Part shown: piece by piece, positions 13,513 through 25,017 of the stretch
Position numbering within the stretch: position 1 is the stretch's first letter
Layout of the letters: each line of letters opens with the position of its first letter
The notes under the pieces: model-generated
The model's database searches: none
What the model saw: only the letters and a program-made list of their open reading frames with translations
What the model was told of the DNA's origin: nothing
From: Cichorium intybus
Taxonomy: Eukaryota; Streptophyta; Magnoliopsida; Asterales; Asteraceae
Assembly (NCBI GenBank): GCA_023525715.1
Contig: CM042010.1
Span: 83,267,894-83,331,893, forward strand
Direction of reading: 5' to 3'
Length of the DNA stretch: 64,000 bases
Position numbers and translations under genes: made by a program

Positions 13513-16500
13513 ATGACTTATTCTACTGCCTCTTATGCTAATATGCTCAACTATGCCAATCTGATTGGTTCCTCCACCAAAGCGCCTGTTCTTGTTCCAA
13601 CCTGCTACGATTACTGGGCTGATCATATGAAGAATTATCTTGAAGGTCTTGATGAAGCGAATGACATCTGGAGACCTGTAAGAGATGGTCCTCACACTAA
13701 CATTGAAGGACGTTTCATTGATATGGATGATGATGATGCTGCAGGTGTTCTGAATGCAGCAGACTTAAGGAAAGTTAGAAATGATGAAAGGGCTATGAGA
13801 GAACATCAAAGTGGACTTGGACCTGATGTTCGACATCACATTTCTAGAGATAAATCAACTAAAGAGATTTGGGATCGCTTAGCTGTTCGTTTTGCTGGTG
13901 ATAATACATTTCAATCAAGTGTAGTTCAAGAAGTTCTAGCTGATTTTAGTAACTTCAAACAACAAGTGAATGAGACATTGGAACTAGCTTATGAATGATA
14001 CAGCAAAATGGTGTATGAACTAGAAAAGTATGGTGAAACTCGAAGCCAACAAGAGGTCAATATCAAGTTTCTCTACAGCTTAAGGCCTGAATGGAGACCC
14101 ATTATGCTAATGATTAAATATTATGAGAACATCAACACATACTCACTTGCTGCTCTCTACAATCTCATCAAATCCCACGAGCCTGACATCTGCGGAAGAA
14201 GAAGTGAGAAGGCTACTACTGGTTCTAGTTTATTGGCCCTTATGTCTAATGTTGAAGAAGAAGAAGACAAGGATGAACTAAATGGATACTTAGAAGGAGA
14301 AAACGGAGAAACGATTGCCTTGTATGCTGCAAACAATCGTAGGTTCAGAAAACCCTTTGTGAACAAGTCAAATCCAGCAAAACCGTTTGTGAAAAGCTTC
14401 AACAAAAACTCTTTCACTCCGAAGCCGAAACCTGAGATTTACACACCCAAAGAGGAAACAACAAAACCCTTAACTCCGAAGCCTGTTGAATCTAACACTT
14501 CGTAATCCCATAAGGCTAAATCTGAAGATAAGAAAGTTGTTGGTGACTCAGGTTTTGATTGTAATTACTGTCATGGCAAGAATCATTTTGCAAAAGACTG
14601 CATGCTTCGAAAACGAAATGAGAAACAAAATCAGGTGAAAGATGAAGCTTACTATGTAAGAAAGATGGAGGAAGTAAGAGAAAAGACCAAGGACTTAGCC
14701 CTGATGGCTACTGATGATTACCTAGGAACATATCAAGTCTGGTCATCTGACTCCGAAGATGAAGAAGTAAGAAAGCCAACTCATAGTCTTTCATGGCCTA
14801 TGATGATGGTAAGTGCTTTCCGAAGATCACTTCTGAGGAGATTGAAAATGAAGAGGAGTGGGGATTTGAAGACTCCACAGGTCTTGGTTATGTTAGTTCG
14901 GAGCAGAAGATTTCAACAGATGCTGTGATTCCGAAGTGTTGGTTTGATGACTCTTCGGATGAAGATGAAGAGGTTTTTCTGATGGCTAAGGATACTCACA
15001 TGACTATTCCCGAACAGGTATCAAAACTACTCTCAATTTTTAAAATTCCTATTTCTAAATCTACTCCTATCATTGATGAAATAACTCGTGATTGTTCTGT
15101 GATGCATAAACCACTTGTTGATGCAAAAAATAGGGAGAAAATCAATGAGCAGGAGATTCTCAACTTGAGGGGGAGAGTAGAAAGTATGAAGTTCTCACTA
15201 GAAAAGTCCAATTTAAGAATCACACTGCTAGAGGAGAATAGGGAGAAACATTTGAATAACCATGATGTAATTTTGAGACAACGTAATATTTTCTGTGAAA
15301 CTGCAAAACATTTATATTCTCATATTACTCGTATTTATCATTCTGCTGACGTGTGTAATGTTCAACATAGACAACTGTTACCTTTTATTGAGTTTAAGCT
15401 TAAGGAAGTTGATAGTATATCGTATGAATGTGAATCGATAGTATCTGTCTCCGAAGTCACCAACCCTTCGTATAAACATGGTTTAATCTCTATAGAAAAA
15501 CATCTAACTGCTGATAATTTGTTGAAGTTATTGCCACAAGAAATACCAATATTGAAAAAGAATGTTCCTCAAACTGTAAATAAAGATGTTGTCACTGCTG
15601 AAACTGAATCTGAAAACAATTCTGAATGTGATTCGGATATGGAGGAAGTTGATTGTTCTTCTTTAAACATATTAAAATCATCCTACGCATCCGCATCACC
15701 CTCCGAAGACACATCACAATTGTCTTCGGTTGACAAAGGAAAAGCAAAAATAGGTTGTGAAAATGAATCCTCTGAAAACAAAGAAATTGAGAAACCTAAA
15801 ATACAAATTTTTGATGAATGTGTCTCCTATGATCAATATCTCAAAGACTAGTCCATGTTGCTTGTATCTATCCGAAGATCTCTTATTTCAAAAACTCCAT
15901 TTTTGTGAAGCCTGGTGGCATGCTCCTAATTGACAATGATTTGAAAAAGATCTGTGAGGAGGATAATTCCACAATTACTGAGGAAGGATTCTTCTCATCT
16001 TCAAAAATGGTTGAAAATGAAATGAATGAAAGAATGGAAGTAAAAATCAATGTGAGAAAACAAGATTTGTATAGGCATAACATTTACAATCGACTTTGTT
16101 ATGAAAAAGAGAAGATTCCCAAAAACATGTCTCATCTTTTAAATGTCAAGAATGATAATCACATTTACACTAACAGAAACTACAAACAAACTTAAGTTAT
16201 GGAGAAACCCATAACTCCGAAGATGGATGTTTTTTAGTTAATGAAATCGTGTGAGAGTGTACCGCTTTCACAATATTTTGAAAATGCTATTACAAAACCA
16301 AAAATTGTTGTTTCTAAACCTTCGGTACAAAAATCACAAATCTTGAAAAGACCTCAAATTCTCACAAAGCCACAAGTTCACAACATTGCCTCAACTTCCA
16401 AAACAAAACCTACTGTTGTAATCTCCAAACCAATACCAAAACCAACTGTTGAGAAGTATAAAACAAAGAAAACACAAAATCTTGTTAAAAGGAAAACACC

Positions 16501-16785
16501 CTTCGGAGTTTCAAAAGAAACCATTATAATAGCCTCAACTTCAGGAACAAAAGCAATGGATACAAAGATTTCAAATGTTAAAAACCAATTCCAAAAAACA
16601 TCCTTTGAACCTTCGAAACCAAACTTTCCAAATCCCAAACTTCAAAAACCATCAAAGAAAACATTTTCAAAAGGAAACAATTTGATAGATACATTCCATC
16701 AATGGCTAGACAAAAATTTGGATTTGTTTAAAGATAAGAATCTTTCACTAAATGATTTCAAATTAGCATACGAAGAGTACCTTTG
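13513..16785 (+). pseudogene. Copia gag of element B, 5' portion, broken
   Basis: It starts MTYSTASYANMLNYAN at 13513, homologous to A's gag. In-frame stops are TGA at 13996 and TAA at 14503; a frameshift lies near 14787 and further shifts near 15851, 15890 and 16195. The zinc knuckle at 14560-14601 is intact (CNYCHGKNHFAKDC). An acidic region and a predicted heptad-rich stretch (about 15130-15290, rich in Leu/Glu/Arg) follow, then Lys/Pro/Ser-rich repeats with KPK and SKP steps. It is cut at 16785 within LAYEEYLC by element C and resumes at 44411. Gag is unusually long, as in A. Confidence 0.88.
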
Positions 16786-17551
16786 TGAAGGGTTTTCTAG
16801 CAAACAATGAACAAATAATTTCTTATGGTTCACATGCAACCCTAGAAAAATCTATGTTTTCTTCTATGAAGATAATAAACTAAAATCCTAAAGCCAACAA
16901 TTATTTATAAATATCAAATGAAGAATAACCAACCTTTTGATCTTGTTCTTGAAGCTAGCAGCAAAGAGATCCTGTCTCAAATGAAGTCACACCCAAGCAA
17001 TGGAGAAGACAGTCCAGCAGAGTAATTCTGGTTGAAGTTTGGCGCAGAAAAGGGGAGCCAGGAGGTTCCTTTTATAGCCTCCAAGGGTTACAGCTGAAAT
17101 CCTAGAGGAGCCTCCTTAATGGGCAAGCCTGTTGACCATTTGGACCAAGGCTTGTAAACCATAATTAGGGTTTTCGCCAACTATAGAGTTCCCTCCATAT
17201 TGGCGCCAACTTTGGCCCCTGGCTACTGGCTTGCCAGTTATTCAACTATTGAATAAATACAAACCAGTCCCTGTACTTTTAATTAATTAATTTAATGACT
17301 AAATTAAATCCAATTAATTCTAGATTAAATCTCAATTAATTATTATAGTTTCTAATTAATATATTAGCACTTAAATATATTAATAAACCATTTAATTAAT
17401 TCTATTGATTTATTAAACAATTAATAAATCAACCTTTTACTCTACTGAACTCTATCCTAACCTCCAGCTATGAGGGCAACCCAAATGGACATTGCTTCTA
17501 TTAATAAGATAAACATAATTATAAGTCATGGCTTAGACACCTAATCCAACA
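16786..17551 (-). mobile_element. 3' LTR of element C
   Basis: The minus-strand sense starts TGTTGGATTAGGTGTCTAAG and ends AACCCTTCA. It is nearly identical to 43645-44410. It contains the hairpin TTATTCAA, loop CTA, TTGAATAA at 17238-17256. Confidence 0.95.
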
Positions 17552-17566
17552 GTCTCCCACTTGGAT
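17552..17566 (-). other. Polypurine tract of element C
   Basis: The minus strand reads CCAAGTGGGAGACTG directly before the LTR start TGTTGG. Confidence 0.75.
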
Positions 17567-18637
17567 AAGTCTATGACTTTAATTGTCCATTTACCTTCTG
17601 ATTAACTAACAAATCACAGCTTCCTAGAAACTGCTGCCGAACAGTCAGTTCTGTCCAAAGATAAGTGATCATATGATCCTTCGTCCAACAAGATATTTTC
17701 AGACACGACACATGGATTGAGATCAATCTCTGTCCGATACTCTATTTCCCGATCTCCGATTTTGCTTATGACTTTAAGACTTCTAATTGAACACATCAAT
17801 TTAGTCTCGGCTGGCCAGCACTTTAGTCAACTTCAAAATCATCGAGAGGCCTACATATATTTGTTTCCTATCAGGGTCACGGAACAAATAAGCTTTGACT
17901 CATATGGTTGTGTCTTTTACTTGTCAAATCATACACAATAATGCGTTTTGTAACATCGAGTTACCGATGCGTTTTCGCATTATCAATGCACAACCGACTT
18001 GTAATTTTCAACTCATATGTCTCTGCTTCAAGATCATACGATATTATCGTCTCAACATTGCTCGTGATGTAATCCATGAAGCAATCTATTGAGCGCGGGT
18101 TTATCCAATACTCAAATCTCTATTTCTAAGTACTCATGAACGTTGTAGCAGTCTTACTGCAATGTCTAACTCCTTAGACAATCTACAAACCAATTCACGA
18201 CAGTCTTCGTTCATACTTACTCCTGAAAAGTATGAGAGACTGTGGACCTTTTGAATAATCAAATTATTCGGGAAGTGAAACATGCAAAATTGAAGCATAA
18301 AATCTGACCGGTGGCTACTCTTGCCTAATTACCAAGTTTCCACGAGGTAATCACCAAGTCGGATTTTACATAAAACTATTATCGGTTTCTAGATTCCTTT
18401 TAAACTATTTAATTCGTGTTATGTATCTATGTCTACTTGACCTTTTACTCTTTCTATGTATTCAAATATTATACATTTATACACTTCATCCGATCGGATA
18501 TCCTTCCGACGATATTTCAATTTTGTCATACTGTCATTCTCACTAACAACTCCATTTTATGTACTGTGACTTTCCATGGATCTCGGGATCTTTAGTTCAC
18601 ATGACTGCACCCTAAGACTATTTCGAGGTGTTACGAT

Positions 18638-18661
18638 GTGCCGGTGAGCCACACGCGCTCC
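18638..18661. repeat. Conserved apical-loop motif, copy 1
   Basis: The motif is GTGCCGGT, three variable bases, CCACAC-CGCTCC with one variable base. Outer arms ATTTCG (18620-18625) and CGAAAT (18675-18680) are complementary. The inner stem is weaker here than in copies 2-4. Confidence 0.65.
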
Positions 18662-19546
18662 GTCGGAATGCCAACGAAATTCTTTAACCATTAAGTCCTT
18701 ATTTGAAAACTCTTTTCAAATTGTTATCAACATTCACCCTAATGATTTCTCACATATGTACAAAATCCATTAAGTATTCCCAGCCAGGTCATATCCTGAA
18801 TCTGACTCAGTATGCTCTAAGCATTAAGTCATCAAGACATGTTCATGACACTTCTGATCGATCCAAGAAACTAAAGGGACTTGATCTAGTCCTATTCCAA
18901 ACCCTTTTGGAATCTTAGGATTACTTATAATCCTTGTGTCACGACCTTTAATAACTATATCATTTCGGAGACTTTTTCTCATGCATCTTGAATCTTATCA
19001 AGATCATGCTTATTATGGCCAGGTCTATACCGATGACAACATCTATCTGATATCTGTCAATGGATTATGTGAGTATGTTGCACCTTTTATATCTCTCATG
19101 CCAAATCATTACACTTTGCAATGACAGGAAACTATTTCCTAGGGCAATGCATCTTGAGTCTCATCAAGAGTTTCGATCTATCTCATAGACGTTTATAACC
19201 ACCCGAGCATGCCGTATCTTTATTAAGTCTTTCATAGTGATCTGTCTCTTAACACCAAGTCATTACACTTTGTAATGAAAATAGATATTTCTTAGAAACA
19301 TTATGTAACACACATATGGAGATAGTAGATAACAGCGACACTCCCACTGGCTTTGACACGGTTATGGACTATTCACAAAATCCAGAACTTTTGGCACATT
19401 TTGAGAATCCAAACCTTTCTGACATCTTAATGGATATCTTTCAGCCCCTTTTCAAAATCCAATCCTTTGGCATATTTTGAGAATCTGAATATCCTTTCTT
19501 GCGAGATGCCCGTGGGGAAATCCCGGGCCCATGTACCTTTATACTG

Positions 19547-19617
19547 GCATATTCTTTGTGAGTCACTATTAGTGTGCCGGTGATCCACACGCGCTCCACT
19601 AACGACTTACAATATGC
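19547..19617. repeat. Conserved apical-loop motif, copy 2, with three stacked stems
   Basis: GCATATT (19547) pairs with AATATGC (19611). GTGAGTC (19558) pairs with GACTTAC (19604) with one G-T wobble. TTAGTG (19569) pairs with CACTAA (19597). The apical loop carries the shared motif. Confidence 0.75.
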
Positions 19618-20743
19618 AGCATCCTTTCGGATTTCATCTTCTATTGAGAGTGCTTCTCTCGGAGTCAATTGCTTGACTCTGAGTATCGTCTCACTCAACC
19701 AGATGTTCTGAAGGTACGTTTCTGTCCATGCTGTTTTCTTTCGATGATTCAATTACTCCCACTGGTTTTTAGACCAGGTGTAAAATCAATCAAAATGCCA
19801 CATAGACTGTATCTCGTCGTAAGGTTCTCTTAATTGGCAGCAACCGGGCTCACCAATGCTTTCAAGTAGTCAGATTGTAAATCCGTACCAACTATAGTGT
19901 TTTACCACTATTCGGTATGTCACCCCGATCATAACTACTTATGACGGTGATCAATACTACTGGTCAGGAGAAGATTATGTCAGTATTAAAACAAAAATCT
20001 GATTTCTGCTCTAAGCCTAGTGATGACTAAAGGTTATTTCACTTGGCTAATCCTGAACTTATTCAGGACTGTCCCAACTCCCACTGTTTCCTTAGAACAT
20101 GAGTTATTTCTAAAAGAGCTCTTTCTTTTCCAGGTACAGCGGGATAGCCAGTGAAATGACATCTCTGATTAGGTTTAGGCTAGTCATGAAGTTCGGACGA
20201 ACACTACAAGACCCTGTACTTTTAATGTACAAGTGGGACAATCCCAGCTTTACATTTCAGACAGTGTCTGCAAAACCTACTTAGTCTTAGATGTGGTCGG
20301 AATATGGTTTATATGGTCTGACTGGTATTTTATTTAATTTATGGGAAACTAATTTGACAATGTATCTCATACATTGAGGATCGAACTGTTTCGACCAATG
20401 CTCCATCATCTTCCCTAAGACACATTATAACTATTAATGTTCTTGGAAGAGAATAATTGTGAAACATTTTCCCAGTTTATGTTGTCACTCAGGTTCTGTG
20501 GATCTCGTACTTCCTTTGAAGTCCTTGAACTGTTCAAGGTTTCAATCCAATCGCTTATTCTGATAAGCGAAGTCATATTCGTCATACCGACTGACAAATA
20601 TTGTGAAGTACAAACAATTGTGTTCTATTTGGAGATTCGAGCAATACACAGCAACTGATATGTTCATTGCTCCTAATCTTAATGTCTTTTACATCTCTAT
20701 GTAAACTTATGACTTTGTTAATTCTGTTCAAGACATGCAATCT

Positions 20744-20990
20744 TCAGTTGACTCTAAGTCAACTGATTCCAAAATCCTATCCTCTGGAACTTTAGGTGAT
20801 TCATTTCTTGCCACATGTGCTTTATAAATAACTTAATCATCATTTGACTCTAAGTCAAATGATTCCAAAGTCCTGTCCAACTGGATCTTTGGTTGATTTA
20901 TTTCTTGACACATTAAGAACTCAACTCATCAAGTGACTCTAAGTCAAGTGATTCCAAGGTCCTGTCCAACTGGACCTTTGGTTGAATTGA
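20744..20990. repeat. Three tandem hairpin units in element C
   Basis: Each unit has a stem around the loop CTA, then GATTCCAA and a second stem around TCCAACTGGA or an equivalent. First-stem arms are TCAGTTGACT, ATCATTTGACT and ATCAAGTGACT. The first two are perfectly complementary to their partners. The third has two adjacent mismatches. Confidence 0.8.
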
Positions 20991-21569
20991 TTCTTATAAT
21001 ATTTATCTTAACAATCATAAGAGACACAATTCCTAAGATCCAAACACTTTGGATGCATTCATGTAACACCCGACTTCTAGAGTAAAACACCCCTGAAAAA
21101 TTTTCATTTAAAACAACGGTTTTAATACATAAAACCATAACGAAAGGGGTATATTTTATTAAAAACGGGTACAAGTGTATCAAGGAGAGTATAAAATACC
21201 GTAATCTCCTTTGAAGCCGGGCTACTACTGACAGCATCTAAAAGTCCCACTTCTTAGTCACGGACTTTATCTTTTCCTTTATCAGGATCATGCTAACCTG
21301 CAGGGACATTTAACAAATAACGTGAGCTATAAAGCTCAGTGAGTAATCGTATCTGCAAATAACATGTATAAAATACATTCATATATCTGTCTGGATATCG
21401 AATCCAAACCCCTAGCCTTACTGGCTGACCACATATCTCTTAGGATTTCACATCCTAATTTGTAGCCTTACAGGCTGAATCATAATAACCTGCAATTATC
21501 AAGCCACGTCAGTTATTTGCACATATAATCATGTCTAACCATTTCTGTCCCATGTTTCTTAGTCACAAT

Positions 21570-21892
21570 GGACTGCACCGTATATCATGGCTGTTTAAGC
21601 CGCACCCTGTGTCATAGCTATATAAGCTACACCAAAAGATTTTCAATATCTAAATCACAGCCCGAAGGCCGCACCAGCTGGGTTTAATAACCCGATATCA
21701 TGGTCATAAGACCGCACCATTTGAATTCAAGTTAAATGTCATAGCCAATAGGCCGCACCATTATCATATAACAATATCATAGCCGTATAGGCCGCACCAG
21801 TTGGATATAAAATCTGATATCATAGCCATATAGGCCGCACCAGTTGGATATAAAATCCGATATCATAGCCACAAGTGGCCACACCATTTAAT
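21570..21892. repeat. Minisatellite in LTR F with varying short stems
   Basis: About eight units share ATATCATAG and CCGCACC around a short hairpin. The stem arms change together: GGCT/AGCC, TAGCT/AGCTA, GGTC/GACC, GCC/GGC and GCCAC/GTGGC. Confidence 0.8.
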
Positions 21893-21909
21893 AACGTTTT
21901 ATATCATAG

Positions 21910-22080
21910 TCATTTATGGCTCACGGGTTACCCCGCTTTTGCCTAGACTCACGGCTCCGTTCTTGTCATTTCATTGACTCACGGCTTATCCGGTATTGTC
22001 TTTTTATTGACTCACAACTCCGTTCTTATCTATCGCAGACTCACGGCTTATCTGGTATTGTCTTTTTATCGCATCGGCAA
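21910..22080. repeat. Second tandem array in LTR F
   Basis: Four to five degenerate units of about 35-45 bp are built on GACTCACGGCT, with TCCGTTCTT or TTATC-GGTATTGTC following. Confidence 0.75.
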
Positions 22081-23475
22081 ACTATCAAATTTCGTCCCCC
22101 GAATCTGTTTCAATCTGCAACAGTTCAATCAACACATATCATATGTGATATAAGTGAGATTACTCACCTGGATACTTGCTGCATTTAGTTTCGGTTTGTT
22201 TCTTGTCTTTGCATGCACCACAACCATTTGTCCCATACCTATATATTCATTTATATACCAAATGATAATAGGTTAATCATCATTTCAGTTGACTCTATTA
22301 CACAAGAGTCCAATATAACACAATTGGGGACCATTTCTAGATGATAACTTTCATTTACCATCTTTTTACAAATTATACATTTTCCCAAAATACACGTATT
22401 TTGCTATAGTACTTTCGGGAGGTCGTATACGTATTCCGATAATTTTCCATGAAGTTTCACAACATATTAGACCTATGTTTAAAATTTCAGGTCAATCGGA
22501 TAAGCCTAGCATTAAAATCCAATTTGGAAATTACACCAAATTTTAACAGAAGGTTTTATGGTTTCTGCCTCGACCCCGCGTCGCGCCCAGTGTGAGGGCC
22601 GCGTCGCGCCTACTGCTGGCAGGTCCAGAAAACTCCGATTTAATGCTATAAAATCCTATTTTCTCATATTAAGCCCTTAATACATGACTTAATCAGTAGG
22701 GGTTTGTTCTAGGACCAAAACCCTTCATTTACATCAAGTTTTAAACAATGGAATTGGTAATTCCAATCCATTTCCAAAAATTCTCGTTTTTCACATTTTT
22801 GGTCCAAAACCGAAATTACTAGGTTATAATGACTTCTACTGATTTAGTTCAACTAAAATAACATCTAGACGTCATTATCAACCATTAAAATCAGGTTAAT
22901 CACAAGAACTCACAATTTAGGGTTCTTGACCAAAATCTCAATTCTTGAAAAATAGCAACATACTTTCAATTTTTGAGATATGTTCTTAACATATAACTTA
23001 TTAGAAGTTTAGAACCATAAACTTCATGATTCTTGACTTAATTGCTTGAAAACTTCAAGCTCCAAGCTATTAATCCGATTCCACACTTCAATCCTCATGA
23101 ATTCTGCAGGAATCGTGCTCCAGAAAACCCTCCCGATCATCAGCAATGTTCTGCACATTTAAGGGGAGTTTTCAACATTTTATATTTTCCAATTTTTCAT
23201 TTTAGTCCCTAAATTCCATTTCTTGGACTTTTGCCACAATATTCAAGTTTTATTACAATAAAACTTTCATTCCTTATCCTTTTTGCCACAAAAAACAATA
23301 TTTTTACATAATTGGTCCTTCACATGGTCAAATGACCAAATTACCCTTTTATGGTAAAATGACCAATTTACCCTTTTTTCTAGTATTAACTTTCTAATAC
23401 TTAGAACACCATGTTAAATCATAAATACACTATGATTAAAATTTTAATACTTAACAAAAGTATCGTGGTGTTACA

Positions 23476-23793
23476 ATTCAATATTCAAGTTATCATCAAT
23501 CATGCATTCAACAGAATCATACAACATTTCAAGGATAATTTCAAACAACAGATGTTAAAAGAAATTAAACGACAATTTTATTAAAAAACAAAATCCTTGA
23601 ACAATGTACTATATGATAGACAATGTCATACGCATCTGAAAAACTAATAACAATATTTCAATATCTAACTAAACTTCAAAACTGCATGAGCCGGAAATCC
23701 AATCCAAATGTGCTCCTATGTGCCAATGTCTCGTACCCTACTGATTCCCTGCATGCAAACCAAAATGTGACTAACACATTATGCATCAAGGAA
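23476..23793 (-). other. Element C interior between F and gag, no gene seen
   Basis: AT-rich sequence downstream (minus-strand sense) of the gag fragment. No protease or integrase motif was found. Confidence 0.5.
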
Positions 23794-24629
23794 TTATGGA
23801 ACATGAGTTTTGAGGTTTTTAGATATACCTGAGCTTTCAAAAGATTTTGATGTTGGAGCGTCTTCCAATCTTTCCGCGACTGTATCCGATTCTGTGGATT
23901 CCCAGCTTAAGACATATCCAGACGATCTGTATCGTTTCTTGCTGCATCCTCCCACTGGACTTAATCCAGAAGTAGCTGAACCATTGGAGCTATGCCTATC
24001 CAAGAGTGACTCGAATAAAGTCAACAGTGGATGCATTTCCATTAAGGTCTTTTTCTGGTCTTCCTTTCTATACGTCTGAATGAACAGATCGTACTTATTA
24101 GTCAGTAAAGCGAGTAGAGTGTTAACACTCGACACTGACTCATGGAATAACCAAGTTTGTACAATTCGCCTATGTACGCTTTAATCTGAAGAACATGCGA
24201 ATTGATGCTACTTCCTTCTTTTAACTTACACTCTGCAAGTCTTTTGAAGATCCTAGCTCGTTCCTCTTCAACCGGTTTTCGGAACCTTTTCTCAACCGAT
24301 TGCATTAACTCATATGGCCCTAAGGATTCAAAATCCTTGCGGAATTCGGGGTCAATGGTCAACAGCATGAGGTCACGAATTTCTTCGGATACATCAACTA
24401 AGAAGTTACCCTCATCATAAGAACTCTTTATGATGACTTGTTCCGGTGGAACCGGGATCAGATACTTGGTGAGATGAGGCTTGCCAGCAATGATGAGAAC
24501 CCGTCTCCAATTGCAAAGCCATTCCTTACAGTTTAGGCCAGTCAGCCTTTCCATATTTAGCAGGTGCTTTCTGATGCTCTCAGAAATGGGTGAAGGAGGA
24601 GAGGGAGAATAGACACTTGGTTCAGACAT
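23794..24629 (-). pseudogene. Copia-type gag fragment of element C
   Basis: The ATG at 24629 starts a 175-codon frame (24629-24102) that continues in another frame to 23794, so at least one frameshift lies near 24120. The N-terminal part has the copia gag (UBN2-type) pattern: a GLNCKEWLCNWRRVL segment near residue 35, an IRDLMLLTIDPEF segment near residue 88, then LFKRLAECKL-like sequence (IFKRLAECKLKEGSSINSHV) near residue 130. The second frame is Ser-rich and has no zinc knuckle. There is no pol downstream. This is the only protein remnant C carries, and it would build particles rather than reverse-transcribe. Confidence 0.75.
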
Positions 24630-24938
24630 CTACAATAAACATAATTTTATTAGTTTAATTAATCCTTTTTTTAAATAATTACCCATTATATTATTTATTA
24701 AGGCTAGGACCCAAAATGCCCCAACTATGGTGTGAAGAGGGATGCCGTAATCACACCATAATGGTCATTAAGGTAGATAATGCACTTATCAAATTCATCT
24801 TATGAAATTCCTAGATCTGTTGAGACATATTGAACTATTCAATGGCATGTTTAGTCTCGGATGTGCCCCACTGTTTGTGACTAGGATGCCGAGGATCACA
24901 AACCGAGTGTGAATAACCATGCGAATTTGCTTGGTACT

Positions 24939-25012
24939 CTCGAAGTCAATTGTCATCTCTAATTAACGTGCCAGTTAACCACACACGCTCCGTTAATAAT
25001 GACAAAATCGAG
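24939..25012. repeat. Conserved apical-loop motif, copy 3, with three stacked stems
   Basis: CTCGA/TCGAG, TTGTCAT/ATGACAA and ATTAACG/CGTTAAT flank the motif GTGCCAGT-CCACACACGCTCC. All three arms pair perfectly. Confidence 0.8.
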
Positions 25013-25017
25013 AAACC

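Larger units (their letters stand above)
17567..21061 (-). other. Hairpin-dense noncoding interior of element C
   Basis: There is no credible coding frame in these 3.5 kb. Perfect short hairpins recur throughout; those with at least 7-bp arms and 3-5 nt loops are at 18163-18180, 18253-18269, 18701-18721, 18894-18913, 18917-18934, 19260-19278, 20051-20068, 20358-20376, 20523-20539, 20551-20570, 20688-20705, 20744-20766 and 20839-20863. Loops are pyrimidine-rich (CTA, CTC, CTG, CTTA, CTCC, CTCT). Two copies of a larger conserved-loop structure lie at 18614-18684 and 19547-19617. A tandem unit of about 165 bp repeats at 18983 and 19147. I do not know the function. It occupies the place where pol and the 3' untranslated region would be. 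Confidence 0.7.
21062..23475 (-). mobile_element. Solo LTR F (gypsy-like), 2414 bp
   Basis: The ends TGTAACACCC and GTGGTGTTACA are flanked by perfect TSDs ATTCA (21057-21061 and 23476-23480). No primer site or internal region is present. Minus orientation is inferred from the order CAGGTGAGT, minisatellite, ACTCACTGAGCT, which matches the plus-strand LTR of D. It carries two tandem arrays and a GC-rich duplicated motif (CGCGTCGCGCC, 22578 and 22600). Confidence 0.9.

Noticed and set aside
19441..19752. 103-codon minus-strand frame in element C
   Set aside because: It overlaps the stacked hairpin structure 19547-19617 and matches no family. Other copies of the structure lie in different or closed frames.
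17567..21061. Hairpins as microRNA precursors
   Set aside because: Arms of 7-11 bp are far shorter than plant pre-miRNA duplexes of about 21 bp or more.
21570..22080. CRISPR-like array
   Set aside because: Units are degenerate, spacers are not unique, no cas genes are present and the context is a plant LTR.
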